From assembly GCA_036417435.1 (NCBI GenBank), contig JAZAQT010000031.1:248001-312000 (forward strand): 64,000 nucleotides of DNA, read 5' to 3'. The DNA is from Inia geoffrensis. Taxonomy: Eukaryota; Chordata; Mammalia; Artiodactyla; Iniidae. A program made the position numbers and the translations under genes. Shown in pieces: positions 24,232 to 38,105 of this stretch; the stretch's first letter is position 1; the number at the start of each line of letters is the position of its first letter. The notes beneath the pieces were generated by a model. It was not told the origin of the DNA and ran no database searches. It saw nothing but the letters and a program-made list of their open reading frames with translations.

Positions 24232-25967
24232 TTAAATGAAAAAGACACAGCCACACCAAAGTTTGGGGCTGCTCTCTTTACGGGAACCTTGACTATGGTA
24301 CAACTTCAATAAACCAGAATGAGAAAAATGGATATAAAAGTTGTGGTACATCCCTACAATGGAATACCACTCAACAATGAAATCAATGGCAACAGACCAG
24401 TAGCAGCATAATGAGTGGATTTAGTTACGATGATTCTAAGTGAAATAAGTCACACAGAAAAAGAAACATCATAAGGTATCACGAATACCGGGAACGTAAA
24501 CACGGCTACGCGTGAACTGCATTACAAAACACAACAGAGTCTCACATTTACAAAAGAAACTGATGCTTGCTTAAGGGGAAAGGAGAGTGGGGAGGCTGCA
24601 TAAAACCAGAGGTTGATATTAGGACAGATACCATTCCATAAGCCAAATATATATTAGACAAGACCTACTCCTCGCTCAACCACATGGACTCAGCACCCCG
24701 TGTTCAAAACCGAGGAATATACCTGACTATGAAGAAAATTAAAACCCATACATTTATAGGTCTCCATAAGAAAACCATTTGTGTACAGCAGCATACACAC
24801 AGCAGTGTACATAAGCTAAATCCCCTTATAAAAATAAATTTGAAAAAGAAAACACAAGGACTGTGAAATAGAGAGAAATTCTTAAATAAGTAATTCAGGG
24901 CTTGTGTGGAATCTTGGATTTACCACCTCTACATCCAAAGCTGTGGGAGAGATAATGCTGGACACTTGGGGCTGATGCTATTGGTGAGGGAATGCAGACC
25001 CTTTGAGGTAATGGTGCATGGTTCCCATTCCACGGGTCCCAAATCTCCACGTTTAAGGGATTTATTCTTCAGCTAAAATATGCATGGAAAACCCAGAATA
25101 TGGTCCACGAAGTGATCAGGCAAAGTTTCTAAAACTCATCGCCATTTTCGAACACTGGGACTCGAGTTCGCCGCTCCAGAGGCGATATTAACATTCTCCC
25201 CACTTGGAGAGTCAGTGCCTTTGACCTCTTGTTTCGCATACTTTGCAATTTCGGTAGAAGATGATCAGGAATAAGGAGAACCAATGAGCGGCTAACTCGA
25301 TGTGTTTGGACGGGCACATTGAACTCTGATTTCCCTACAGGAAGAAGAGTTCACCAAAGGCTCAGCGTGCCATGCCGGAACGAGATTAGGGCCTGAAGCA
25401 ATTCTTCGGGTTTGCGGTCAGCTCAGAAGAAAGCGAGTTGAGATAAGGAGATTCTGGCACCGTAACTCACAATCCTGCAGAGTTCCAAATGACCCCTATC
25501 ATCGAAAAATTTATTGAAGGAAGGCTGTGAGGAGGACTTGAACGCGACGCAGAATTGCAGAAAACAGATATCGGGGGGTAGATAAGAATTGCTCTGAAAG
25601 CGTAGGAAAAGAGGCAGCAGTTCGACAGTGATGCACTTGGCCAAAAAGGGCGTATGCGTTTTTTCCTGAATATATTCAGGAAAAAACGCATACGCCCTTT
25701 TTGGCCAACCAAGCAAGCCTGCAATGGAAATCCACACTACAATCAACTCTCACTTCCCACCGATCAAAAGGGCCCTCCGAAAAAAAGTGTAAAATCCAGA
25801 GAGGCAGGACAGGCCATGGAGAACCGGCAGCCTTGTTATGCTGATGGACGGGATGTAAATTGCCAACAGCCACTCTGGAGAAGTGGATGGTGTTTCCTGG
25901 AACAAAGAGAAAACCAAGCTAGAGAGCCTAGGGCACTTCCACTTATGGTGCCATAGATTCGGAAAAT
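24232..25967 (+). repeat. Satellite unit 15 (type B)
   Basis: 1736 bp; palindrome 25637-25708. B diagnostics throughout: tttaaatgaaaaag, gggaaccttg, tggatataaaag, aaactgatgc, ggttgatatt, gtacataagc, aaggactgtgaa. It has private aataaaccagaatgag near 24309. The palindrome matches type A, so the arms are shared across subfamilies. Confidence 0.95.
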
Positions 25968-27703
25968 TTAAATGAAAAAGACACAGCCACACCAAAGTTT
26001 GGGGCTGCTCTCTTTACGGGAACCTTGACTATGGTACAACTTCAATAGCCAAGAAAGAGAAAAATGGATATAAAAGTTGTGGTCCATCCCTACAATGGAA
26101 TACCACTCAACAATGAAATCAATGGCAACAGACCGGTAGCAGCATAATGAGTGGATTTAGTTACGATGATTCTAAGTGAAATAAGTCACACAGAAAAAGA
26201 AACATCATAAGGTATCACGAATATCGGGAACGTAAACACGGCTACGCGTGAACTGCATTACAAAACACAACAGAGTCTCACATTTACAAAAGAAACTGAT
26301 GCTTGCTTAAGGGGAAAGGAGAGTGGGGAGGCTGCATAAAACCAGAGGTTGATATTAGGACAGATACCATTCCATAAGCCAAATATATATTAGACAAGAC
26401 CTACTCCTCGCTCAACCACATGGACTCAGCACCCCGTGTTCAAAACCGAGGAATATACCTGACTATGAAGAAAATTAAAACCCATACATTTATAGGTCTC
26501 CATAAGAAAACCATTTGTGTACAGCAGCATACACACAGCAGTGTACATAAGCTAAATCCCCTTATAAAAATAAATTTGAAAAAGAAAACACAAGGACTGT
26601 GAAATAGAGAGAAATTCTTAAATAAGTAATTCAGGGCTTGTGTGGAATCTTGGATTTACCACCTCTACATCCAAAGCTGTGGGAGAGATAATGCTGGACA
26701 CTTGGGGCTGATGCTATTGGTGAGGGAATGCAGACCCTTTGAGGTAATGGTGCATGGTTCCCATTCCACGGGTCCCAAATCTCCACGTTTAAGGGATTTA
26801 TTCTTCAGCTAAAATATGCATGGAAAACCCAGAATATGGTCCACGAAGTGATCAGGCAAAGTTTCTAAAACTCATCGCCATTTTCGAACACTGGGACTCG
26901 AGTTCGCCGCTCCAGAGGCGATATTAACATTCTCCCCACTTGGAGAGTCAGTGCCTTTGACCTCTTGTTTCGCATACTTTGCAATTTCGGTAGAAGATGA
27001 TCAGGAATAAGGAGAACCAATGAGCGGCTAACTCGATGTGTTTGGACGGGCACATTGAACTCTGATTTCCCTACAGGAAGAAGAGTTCACCAAAGGCTCA
27101 GCGTGCCATGCCGGAACGAGATTAGGGCCTGAAGCAATTCTTCGGGTTTGCGGTCAGCTCAGAAGAAAGCGAGTTGAGATAAGGAGATTCTGGCACCGTA
27201 ACTCACAATCCTGCAGAGTTCCAAATGACCCCTATCATCGAAAAATTTATTGAAGGAAGGCTGTGAGGAGGACTTGAACGCGACGCAGAATTGCAGAAAA
27301 CAGATATCGGGGGGTAGATAAGAATTGCTCTGAAAGCCTAGGAAAAGAGGCAGCAGTTCGACAGTGATGCACTTGGCCAAAAAGGGCGTATGCGTTTTTT
27401 CCTGAATATATTCAGGAAAAAACGCATACGCCCTTTTTGGCCAACCAAGCAAGCCTGCAATGGAAATCCACACTACAATCAACTCTCACTTCCCACCGAT
27501 CAAAAAGGCCCTCCGAAAAAAAGTGTAAAATCCAGAGAGGCAGGACAGGCCATGGAGAACCGGCAGCCTTGTTATGCTGATGGACGGGATGTAAATTGCC
27601 AACAGCCACTCTGGAGAAGTGGATGGTGTTTCCTGGAACAAAGAGAAAACCAAGCTAGAGAGCCTAGGGCACTTCCACTTATGGTGCCATAGATTCGGAA
27701 AAT
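25968..27703 (+). repeat. Satellite unit 16 (type B)
   Basis: 1736 bp; palindrome 27373-27444. It shares gtggtccatcc and gaatatcggg with unit 17, and the aatcaactctcac variant after the palindrome with unit 15. Confidence 0.95.
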
Positions 27704-29440
27704 TTAAATGAAAAAGACACAGCCACACCAAAGTTTGGGGCTGCTCTCTTTACGGGAACCTTGACTATGGTACAACTTCAATAGCCAAGAAAGAGAAAAA
27801 TGGATATAAAAGTTGTGGTCCATCCCTACAATGGAATACCACTCAACAATGAAATCAATGGCAACAGACCAGTAGCAGCATAATGAGTGGATTTAGTTAC
27901 GATGATTCTAAGTGAAATAAGTCACACAGAAAAAGAAACATCATAAGGTATCACGAATATCGGGAACGTAAACACGGCTACGCGTGAACTGCATTACAAA
28001 ACACAACAGAGTCTCACATTTACAAAAGAAACTGATGCTTGCTTAAGGGGAAAGGAGAGTGGGGAGGCTGCATAAAACCAGAGGTTGATATTAGGACAGA
28101 TACCATTCCATAAGCCAAATATATATTAGACAAGACCTACTCCTCGTTCAACCACATGGACTCAGCACCCCGTGTTCAAAACCGAGGAATATACCTGACT
28201 ATGAAGAAAATTAAAACCCATACATTTATAGGTCTCCATAAGGAAATCATTTGTGTACAGCAGCATACACACAGCAGTGTACATAAGCTAAATCCCCTTA
28301 TAAAAATAAATTTGAAAAAGAAAACACAAGGACTGTGAAATAGAGAGAAATTCTTAAATAAGTCCTTCAGGGCTTGTGTGGAATCTTGGATTTACCACCT
28401 CTACATCCACAGCTGTGGGAGAGATAAGGCTGGACACTTGGGGCTGATGCTATTGGTGAGGGAATGCAGACCCTTTGAGGTAATGGTGCATGGTTCCCAT
28501 TCCACGGGTCCCAAATCTCCACGTTTAAGGGATTTATCCTTCAGCTAAAATATGCATGGAAAACCCAGAATATGGTCCACGAAGTGATCAGGCAAAGTTT
28601 CTAAAACTCATCGCCATTTTCGAACCCTGGGGCTCGAGTTCGCCGCTCCAGAGGCGATATTAACATTCTCCCCACTTGGAGAGTCAGTGCCTTTGACCTC
28701 TTGTTTCGCACACTTTGCAATTTCGGTAGAAGATGATCAGGAATAAGGAGAACCAATGAGCGGCTAACTCGATGTGTTTGGACGGGCACATTGAACTCTG
28801 ATTTCCCTACAGGAAGAAGAGTTCACCAAAGGCTCAGCGTGCCATGCCGGAACAAGATTAGGGCCTGAAGCAATTCTTTGTGTTTGCGGTCAGCTCACAA
28901 GAAAGCGAGTTGAGAAAAGGAGATTTCTGGCACTGTAACTCACAATCCTGCAGAGTTCCAAATGACCCCTATCATCCAAAAATTTATTGAAGGAAGGCTG
29001 TGAGGAGGACTTGAACGTGACGCAGAATTGCAGAAAACAGATATCGGGGGGTAGATAAGAATTGCTCTGAAAGCGTAGGAAAAGAGGCAGCAGTTCGACA
29101 GTGATGCACTTGGCCAAAAAGGGCGTATGCGTTTTTTTCCTGAATATATTCAGGAAAAAACGCATACGCCCTTTTTGGCCAACCAAGCAAGCCTGCAATG
29201 GAAATCCGCACTACAAGGAAGTCTCACTTCCCACCGATCCAAAGGGCCGTCCGAAAAAAGTGTAAAATCCAGAGAGGCAGGACAGGCCATGGAGACCCGG
29301 CAGCCTTGTTATGCTGATGGGCGGGATGTAAATTGCCAACAGCCACTCTGGAGAAGTGGATGGTGTTTCCTGGAACAAAGAAAAAAACAAGCTAGAGAGC
29401 CTAGGGCACTTCCACTTATGGTGCTATAGATTCGGAAAAT
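27704..29440 (+). repeat. Satellite unit 17 (type B to A mosaic)
   Basis: 1737 bp, the longest; palindrome 29110-29182 with one extra T. It is type B with A-like patches (agtccttcaggg near 28361, cacaagaaagcgagttgagaaaagg near 28896) and fully A after about 29205-29245. This closes the B block. Confidence 0.95.
29110..29182. repeat. Palindrome with one extra T, unit 17
   Basis: The left arm has seven Ts where the right arm has six As, making the element 73 bp with a single-base bulge. All other pairs match. Confidence 0.93.
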
Positions 29441-31174
29441 TTCAGTGAAAAAGACACAGCCACACCAAAGTTTGGGGCTGCTCTGTGTACGGGATCCTTG
29501 ACTATGGTACAACTTTAATAGCCCAGAAAGAGAAAAATGCATATAGAAGTTGTGGTACATCCCTACAGTGGAATATCACTCAACAATGAAATCAATGGCA
29601 ACAGACCAGTAGCAGCATAATGAGAGGATTTAGTTATGATGATTCTAAGTGAAATAAGTCGCACAGAAAAAGAAACATCATAAGATATCACTAATACCGG
29701 GAAGGTAAACACGGCTACGTGTGAAGTGCATTACAAAACACAACAGAGTCTCACATTTACAAAAGAAACTTAGGCTTGCTTAAGGGGAAAGGAGAGTGGG
29801 GAGGCTGCATAAAACCAGAGGTTGCCATTAGGACAGATACCATTCCATAAGCCAAATATATATTAGACAAGACCTACTCCTTGCTCAACCAAATGGACTC
29901 AACACCCCGTATTCAAAACCTAGGAATATACCTGACTATGAAGAATATTAAAACCCATACATTTATAGGTCTCCATAAGAAAATCATCTGTGTACAGCAG
30001 GATACACACAGCAGTGTCAATAAGCTAAATCCCCTTATAAAAATAAATTTGAAAAAGAAAACACAAGGGCTGTCAAATAGAGAGAAATTCTTAAATAAGT
30101 CCTTCAGGGCTTGTGAGGAATCTTGGATTTACCACCTCTACATCCACACCTGGGGAGAGATAAGGCTGGACACTTGGGGCTGATACTATTGGTGAGGGAA
30201 TGCAGACCCTTTGAGGCAATGGTGCATGGTTCCCATTGCACGGGTCCCAAATCTCCACGTTTCAGGGATTTATCCTTCAGCTAAAATATGCATGGAAAAC
30301 CCAGAATATGGTCCACGAAGTGATCAGGCAAAATTTTAAAACTCATCGCCATTTTCGCCCCCTGCTACTCGAGTTCGCCGTTCCAGATGCGATATTAACA
30401 TTCTCCCCACTTGGAGAGTCAGTGCCTTTGACCTCTTGTTTGGCACAGTTTGCAATTTCTGTGGAAGATGAACAGGAATAAGGAGAACGAATGAGCGGCT
30501 AACTCGATGTGTTTGGACGGGCACATTGAACTCTGATTTCCCTACAGGAAGAAGAATTCACCAAAAGCTCGGCGTGCCATGCTGGAAAGAGATTAGGGCC
30601 TGAAGCCATTCTTCGGGTTTGCGGTCAGCTCACAAGAAAGCGAGTTGAGAAAAGGAGATTTTTGGCACTGTAACTCACAATCCTGCAGAGTTCCAAATGA
30701 CCCCTATCATCCAAAAATTTATTGAAGGAAGGCTGTGAAGAGGACTTGAACGCGACGCAGAATTGCAGAAAACAGATATCAGGGGGTAGATAAGAATTGC
30801 TCTGAAAGAGTAGGAAAAGAGGCAGCAGTTCGACAGTGATGCACTTGGCCAAAAGGGGCGTATGCGTTTTTTCCTGAATATATTCAGGAAAAAACGCATA
30901 CGCCCTTTTTGGCCAACCAAGCAAGCCTGCAATGGAAATCCGCACTACAAGGAAGTCTCACTTCCCACCGATCCAAAGGGCCGTCCGAAAAAAGTGTAAA
31001 ATCCAGAGAGGCAGGACAGGCCATGGAGACCCGGCAGCCTTGTTATGCTGATGGGCGGGATGTAAATTGCCAAAAGCCACTCTGGAGAAGTGGATGGTGT
31101 TTCCTGGAACAAAGAAAAAACCAAGCTAGAGAGCCTAGGGCACTTCCACTTATGGTGCTATAGATTCGGAAAAT
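29441..31174 (+). repeat. Satellite unit 18 (dimer form a)
   Basis: 1734 bp; palindrome 30845-30916 with one mismatch. It has ctacagtgg, gaagtgc and catccacacctgg as in units 20 and 22. It has ttgccaaaagcc near 31067, shared only with unit 27. Confidence 0.95.
30845..30916. repeat. Palindrome with one unpaired substitution, unit 18
   Basis: Position 30855 is G instead of A (aaaaggggcg in place of aaaaagggcg), while its partner 30906 is still T. The other 35 pairs are intact. Confidence 0.95.
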
Positions 31175-32907
31175 TTCAATGAAAAAGACACAGCCACACA
31201 AAAGTTTGGGGCTGCTCTGTGTACGGGATCCTTGACTATGGTACAACTTTAATAGCCCAGAAAGAGAAAAATGCACATAGAAGTTGTGGTACATCCCTAC
31301 AATGGAATATCACTCAACAATGAAATCAATGGCAACAGACCAGTAGCAGCATAATGAGAGGATTTAGTTATGATGATTCTAAGTGAAATAAGTCGCACAG
31401 AAAAAGAAACATCATAAGATATCACTAATACCGGGAAGGTAAACACGGCTACGTGTGAACTGCATTACAAAACATAACAGAGTCTCACATTTACAAAAGA
31501 AACTTAGGCTTGCTTAAGGGGAAAGGAGAGTGGGGAGGCTGCATAAAACCAGAGGTTGCCATTAGGACAGATACCATTCCATAAGCCAAATATATATTAG
31601 ACAAGACCTACTCCTTGCTCAACCAAATGGACTCAACACCCCGTATTCAAAACATAGGAATATACCTGACTATGAAGAATATTACAACCCATACATTTAT
31701 AGGTCTCCATAAGAAAATCATTTGTGTACAGCAGGATACACACAGCAGTGTCAATAAGCTAAATCCCCTTATAAAAATAAATTTGAAAAAGAAAACACAA
31801 GGGCTGTCAAATAGAGAGAAATTCTTAAATAATTCCTTCAGGGCTTGTGAGGAATCTTGGATTTACCACCTCTACCTCCACAGCTGGGGAGAGATAAGGC
31901 TGGACACTTGGGGCTGATACTATTGGTGAGGGAATGCAGACCCTTTGAGGCAATGGTGCATGGTTCCCATTGCACGGGTCCCAAATCTCCACGTTTCAGG
32001 GATTTATCCTTCAGCTAAAATATGCATGGAAAACCCAGAATATGGTCCACGAAGTGATCAGGCAAAATTTTAAAACTCATCGCCATTTTCGCCCCCTGCT
32101 ACTCGAGTTCGCCGTTCCAGATGCGATATTAACGTTCTCCCCACTTGGAGAGTCAGTGCCTTTGAACTTTGTTTGGCACAGTTTGCAATTTCTGTGGAAG
32201 ATGAACAGGAATAAGGAGAACGAATGAGCGGCTAACTCGATGTGTTTGGACGGGCACATTGAACTCTGATTTCCCTACAGGAAGAAGAATTCACCAAAGG
32301 CTCGGCGTGCCATGCTGGAACGAGATTAGGGCCTGAAGCAATTCTTCGGGTTTGCGGTCAGCTCACAAGAAAGCGAGTTGAGAAAAGGAGATTTTTGGCA
32401 CTGTAACTCACAATCCTGCAGAGTTCCAAATGACCCCTATCATCCAAAAATTTATTGAAGGAAGGCTGTGAAGAGGACTTGAACGCGACGCAGAATTGCA
32501 GAAAACAGATATCAGGGGGTAGATAAGAATTGCTCTGAAAGAGTAGGAAAAGAGGCAGCAGTTCGACAGTGATGCACTTGGCCAAAAAGGGCGTATGCGT
32601 TTTTTCCTGAATATATTCAGGAAAAAACGCATACGCCCTTTTTGGCCAACCAAGCAAGCCTGCAATGGAAATCCGCACTACAAGGAAGTCTCACTTCCCA
32701 CCGATCCAAAGGGCCGTCCGAAAAAAGTGTAAAATCCAGAGAGGCAGGACAGGCCATGGAGACCCGGCAGCCTTGTTATGCTGATGGGCGGGATGTAAAT
32801 TGCCAACAGCCACTCTGGAGAAGTGGATGGTGTTTCCTGGAACAAAGAAAAAAACAAGCTAGAGAGCCTAGGGCACTTCCACTTATGGTGCTATAGATTC
32901 GGAAAAT
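31175..32907 (+). repeat. Satellite unit 19 (dimer form b)
   Basis: 1733 bp; palindrome 32578-32649. It carries aacatagg, attacaaccc and the one-base deletion after tgcctttga (here gaactttg near 32164). Private variant: aataattcc near 31830. Confidence 0.95.
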
Positions 32908-34640
32908 TTCAATGAAAAAGACACAGCCACACCAAAGTTTGGGGCTGCTCTGTTTACGGGATCCTTGACTATGGTACAACTTTAATAGCCCAGAAAGAGA
33001 AAAATGCATATAGAAGTTGTGGTACATCCCTACAGTGGAATATCACTCAACAATGAAATCAATGGCAACAGACCAGTAGCAGCATAATGAGAGGATTTAG
33101 TTATGATGATTCTAAGTGAAATAAGTCGCACAGAAAAAGAAACATCATAAGATATCACTAATACCGGGAAGGTAAACACCGCTACGTGTGAAGTGCATTA
33201 CAAAACACAACAGAGTCTCACATTTACAAAAGAAACTTAGGCTTGCTTAAGGGGAAAGGAGAGTGGGGAGGCTGCATAAAACCAGAGGTTGCCATTAGGA
33301 CAGATACCATTCCATAAGCCAAATATATATTAGACAAGACCTACTCCTTGCTCAACCAAATGGACTCAACACCCCGTATTCAAAACCTAGGAATATACCT
33401 GACTATGAAGAATATTAAAACCCATACATTTATAGGTCTCCATAAGAAAATCATCTGTGTACAGCAGGATACACACAGCAGTGTCAATAAGCTAAATCCC
33501 CTTATAAAAATAAATTTGAAAAAGAAAACACAAGGGCTGTCAAATAGAGAGAAATTCTTAAATAAGTCCTTCAGGGCTTGTGAGGAATCTTGGATTTACC
33601 ACCTCTACATCCACACCTGGGGAGAGATAAGGCTGGACACTTGGGGCTGATACTATTGGTGAGGGAATGCAGACCCTTTGAGGCAATGGTGCATGGTTCC
33701 CATTGCACGGGTCCCAAATCTCCACGTTTCAGGGATTTATCCTTCAGCTAAAATATGCATGGAAAACCCAGAATATGGTCCACGAAGTGATCAGGCAAAA
33801 TTTTAAAACTCATCGCCATTTTCGCCCCCTGCTACTCGAGTTCGCCGTTCCAGATGCGATATTAACATTCTCCCCACTTGGAGAGTCAGTGCCTTTGACC
33901 TTTGTTTGGCACAGTTTGCAATTTCTGTGGAAGATGAACAGGAATAAGGAGAACGAATGAGCGGCTAACTCGATGTGTTTGGACGGGCACATTGAACTCT
34001 GATTTCCCTACAGGAAGAAGAATTCACCAAAGGCTCGGCGTGCCATGCTGGAACGAGATTAGGGCCTGAAGCAATTCTTCGGGTTTGCGGTCAGCTCACA
34101 AGAAAGCGAGTTGAGAAAAGGAGATTTTTGGCACTGTAACTCACAATCCTGCAGAGTTCCAAATGACCCCTATCATCCAAAAATTTATTGAAGGAAGGCT
34201 GTGAAGAGGACTTGAACGCGACGCAGAATTGCAGAAAACAGATATCAGGGGGTAGATAAGAATTGCTCTGAAAGAGTAGGAAAAGAGGCAGCAGTTCGAC
34301 AGTGATGCACTTGGCCAAAAAGGGCGTATGCGTTTTTTCCTGAATATATTCAGGAAAAAACGCATACGCCCTTTTTGGCCAACCAAGCAAGCCTGCAATG
34401 GAAATCCGCACTACAAGGAAGTCTCACTTCCCACCGATCCAAAGGGCCGTCCGAAAAAAGTGTAAAATCCAGAGAGGCAGGACAGGCCATGGAGACCCGG
34501 CAGCCTTGTTATGCTGATGGGCGGGATGTAAATTGCCAACAGCCACTCTGGAGAAGTGGATGGTGTTTCCTGGAACAAAGAAAAAACCAAGCTAGAGAGC
34601 CTAGGGCACTTCCACTTATGGTGCTATAGATTCGGAAAAT
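32908..34640 (+). repeat. Satellite unit 20 (dimer form a with a form b patch)
   Basis: 1733 bp; palindrome 34311-34382. Its 5' half is form a (ctacagtgg, catccacacctgg). It also has the gacctttgtttgg deletion near 33900 typical of form b, so it is a mosaic. Confidence 0.95.
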
Positions 34641-36371
34641 TTCAATGAAAAAGACACAGCCACACAAAAGTTTGGGGCTGCTCTGTGTACGGGATCCTTG
34701 ACTATGGTACAACTTTAATAGCCCAGAAAGAGAAAAATGCATATAGAAGTTGTGGTACATCCCTACAATGGAATATCACTCAACAATGAAATCAATGGCA
34801 ACAGACCAGTAGCAGCATAATGAGAGGATTTAGTTATGATGATTCTAAGTGAAATAAGTCGCACAGAAAAAGAAACATCATAAGATATCACTAATACCGG
34901 GAAGGTAAACACGGCTACGTGTGAACTGCACTACAAAACACAACAGTCTCACATTTACAAAAGAAACTTAGGCTTGCTTAAGGGGAAAGGAGAGTGGGGA
35001 GGCTGCATAAAACCAGAGGTTGCCATGAGGACAGATACCATTCCATAAGCCAAATATATATTAGACAAGACCTACTCCTTGCTCAACCAAATGGACTCAA
35101 CACCCCGTATTCAAAACATAGGAATATACCTGACTATGAAGAATATTACAACCCATACATTTATAGGTCTCCATAAGAAAATCATTTGTGTACAGCAGGA
35201 TACACACAGCAGTGTCAATAAGCTAAATCCCCTTATAAAAATAAATTTGAAAAAGAAAACACAAGGGCTGTCAAATAGAGAGAAATTCTTAAATAAGTCC
35301 TTCAGGGCTTGTGAGGAATCTTGGATTTACCACCTCTACCTCCACAGCTGGGGAGAGATAAGGCTGGACACTTGGGGCTGATACTATTGGTGAGGGAATG
35401 CAGACCCTTTGAGGCAATGGTGCATGGTTCCCATTGCACGGGTCCCAAATCTCCACGTTTCAGGGATTTATCCTTCAGCTAAAATATGCATGGAAAACCC
35501 AGAATATGGTCCACGAAGTGATCAGGCAAAATTTTAAAACTCATCGCCATTTTCGCCCCCTGCTACTCGAGTTCGCCGTTCCAGATGCGATATTAACGTT
35601 CTCCCCACTTGGAGAGTCAGTGCCTTTGACCTTTGTTTGGCACAGTTTGCAATTTCTGTGGAAGATGAACAGGAATAAGGAGAACGAATGAGCGGCTAAC
35701 TCGATGTGTTTGGACGGGCACATTGAACTCTGATTTCCCTACAGGAAGAAGAATTCACCAAAGGCTCGGCGTGCCATGCCGGAACGAGATTAGGGCCTGA
35801 AGCAATTCTTCGGGTTTGCGGTCAGCTCACAAGAAAGCGAGTTGAGAAAAGGAGATTTTTGGCACTGTAACTCACAATCCTGCAGAGTTCCAAATGACCC
35901 CTATCATCCAAAAATTTATTGAAGGAAGGCTGTGAAGAGGACTTGAACGCGACGCAGAATTGCAGAAAACAGATATCAGGGGGTAGATAAGAATTGCTCT
36001 GAAAGAGTAGGAAAAGAGGCAGCAGTTCGACAGTGATGCACTTGGCCAAAAAGGGCGTATGCGTTTTTTCCTGAATATATTCAGGAAAAAACGCATACGC
36101 CCTTTTTGGCCAACCAAGCAAGCCTGCAATGGAAATCCGCACTACAAGGAAGTCTCACTTCCCACCGATCCAAAGGGCCGTCCGAAAAAAGTGTAAAATC
36201 CAGAGAGGCAGGACAGGCCATGGAGACCCGGCAGCCTTGTTATGCTGATGGGCGGGATGTAAATTGCCAACAGCCACTCTGGAGAAGTGGATGGTGTTTC
36301 CTGGAACAAAGAAAAAACCAAGCTAGAGAGCCTAGGGCACTTCCACTTATGGTGCTATAGATTCGGAAAAT
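34641..36371 (+). repeat. Satellite unit 21 (dimer form b)
   Basis: 1731 bp; palindrome 36042-36113. It has a 2-bp deletion in acaacagtctc near 34943, shared with units 23 and 28, plus the aacatagg/attacaaccc pair. gccatgagg near 35022 is private. Confidence 0.95.
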
Positions 36372-38105
36372 TTCAATGAAAAAGACACAGCCACACAAAA
36401 GTTTGGGGCTGCTCTGCGTACGGGATCCTTGACTATGGTACAACTTTAATAGCCCAGAAATAGAAAAATGCATATAGAAGTTGTGGTACATCCCTACAGT
36501 GGAATATCACTCAACAATGAAATCAATGGCAACAGACCAGTAGCAGCATAATGAGAGGATTTAGTTATGATGATTCTAAGTGAAATAAGTCGCACAGAAA
36601 AAGAAACATCATAATATATCACTAATACCGGGAAGGTAAACACGGCTACGTGTGAAGTGCATTACAAAACACAACAGAGTCTCACATTTACAAAAGAAAC
36701 TTAGGCTTGCTTAAGGGGAAAGGAGAGTGGGGAGGCTGCATAAAACCAGAGGTTGCCATTAGGACAGATACCATTCCATAAGCCAAATATATATTAGACA
36801 AGACCTACTCCTTGCTCAACCAAATGGACTCAACACCCCGTATTCAAAACCTAGGAATATACCTGACTATGAAGAATATTAAAACCCATACATTTATAGG
36901 TCTCCATAAGAAAATCATCTGTGTACAGCAGGATACACACAGCAGTGTCAATAAGCTAAATCCCCTTATAAAAATAAATTTGAAAAAGAAAACACAAGGG
37001 CTGTCAAATAGAGAGAAATTCTTAAATAAGTCCTTCAGGGCTTGTGAGGAATCTTGGATTTACCACCTCTACATCCACACCTGGGGAGAGATAAGGCTGG
37101 ACACTTGGGGCTGATACTATTGGTGAGGGAATGCAGACCCTTTGAGGCAATGGTGCATGGTTCCCATTGCACGGGTCCCAAATCTCCACGTTTCAGGGAT
37201 TTATCCTTCAGCTAAAATATGCATGGAAAACCCAGAATATGGTCCACGAAGTGATCAGGCAAAATTTTAAAACTCATCGCCATTTTCGCCCCCTGCTACT
37301 CGAGTTCGCCGTTCCAGATGCGATATTAACATTCTCCCCACTTGGAGAGTCAGTGCCTTTGACCTCTTGTTTGGCACAGTTTGCAATTTCTGTGGAAGAT
37401 GAACAGGAATAAGGAGAACGAATGAGCGGCTAACTCGATGTGTTTGGACGGGCACATTGAACTCTGATTTCCCTACAGGAAGAAGAATTCACCAAAGGCT
37501 CGGCGTGCCATGCTGGAACGAGATTAGGGCCTGAATCAATTCTTCGGGTTTGCGGTCAGCTCACAAGAAAGCGAGTTGAGAAAAGGAGATTTTTGGCACT
37601 GTAACTCACAATCCTGCAGAGTTCCAAATGACCCCTATCATCCAAAAATTTATTGAAGGAAGGCTGTGAAGAGGACTTGAACGCGACGCAGAATTGCAGA
37701 AAACAGATATCAGGGGGTAGATAAGAATTGCTCTGAAAGAGTAGGAAAAGAGGCAGCAGTTCGACAGTGATGCACTTGGCCAAAAAGGGCGTATGCGTTT
37801 TTTCCTGAATATATTCAGGAAAAAACGCATACGCCCTGTTTGGCCAACCAAGCAAGCCTGCAATGGAAATCCGCACTACAAGGAAGTCTCACTTCCCACC
37901 GATCCAAAGGGCCGTCCGAAAAAAGTGTAAAATCCAGAGAGGCAGGACAGGCCATGGAGACCCGGCAGCCTTGTTATGCTGATGGGCGGGATGTAAATTG
38001 CCAACAGCCACTCTGGAGAAGTGGATGGTGTTTCCTGGAACAAAGAAAAAACCAAGCTAGAGAGCCTAGGGCACTTCCACTTATGGTGCTATAGATTCGG
38101 AAAAT
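36372..38105 (+). repeat. Satellite unit 22 (dimer form a)
   Basis: 1734 bp; palindrome 37776-37847 with a right-arm mismatch. Form a markers ctacagtgg, gaagtgc and catccacacctgg. Private: ataatatatc near 36613 and ctgaatcaat near 37532. Confidence 0.95.
37776..37847. repeat. Palindrome with one right-arm mismatch, unit 22
   Basis: Position 37838 is G instead of T (gccctgtttgg), while the partner 37785 remains A. This is the only intact-length copy I saw with an uncompensated right-arm change. Confidence 0.93.

Larger units (their letters stand above)
24015..29245 (+). repeat. Type B subfamily block (about three unit lengths)
   Basis: Between the 3' end of unit 14 and the 3' end of unit 17 the diagnostic variants are those of type B. 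Both edges fall in the ~40-150 bp just after a palindrome. The length is close to three units, as expected for unequal exchange or conversion in register. Smaller B segments occupy about 4690-6425 and 8135-9870, each about one unit long. Confidence 0.85.
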
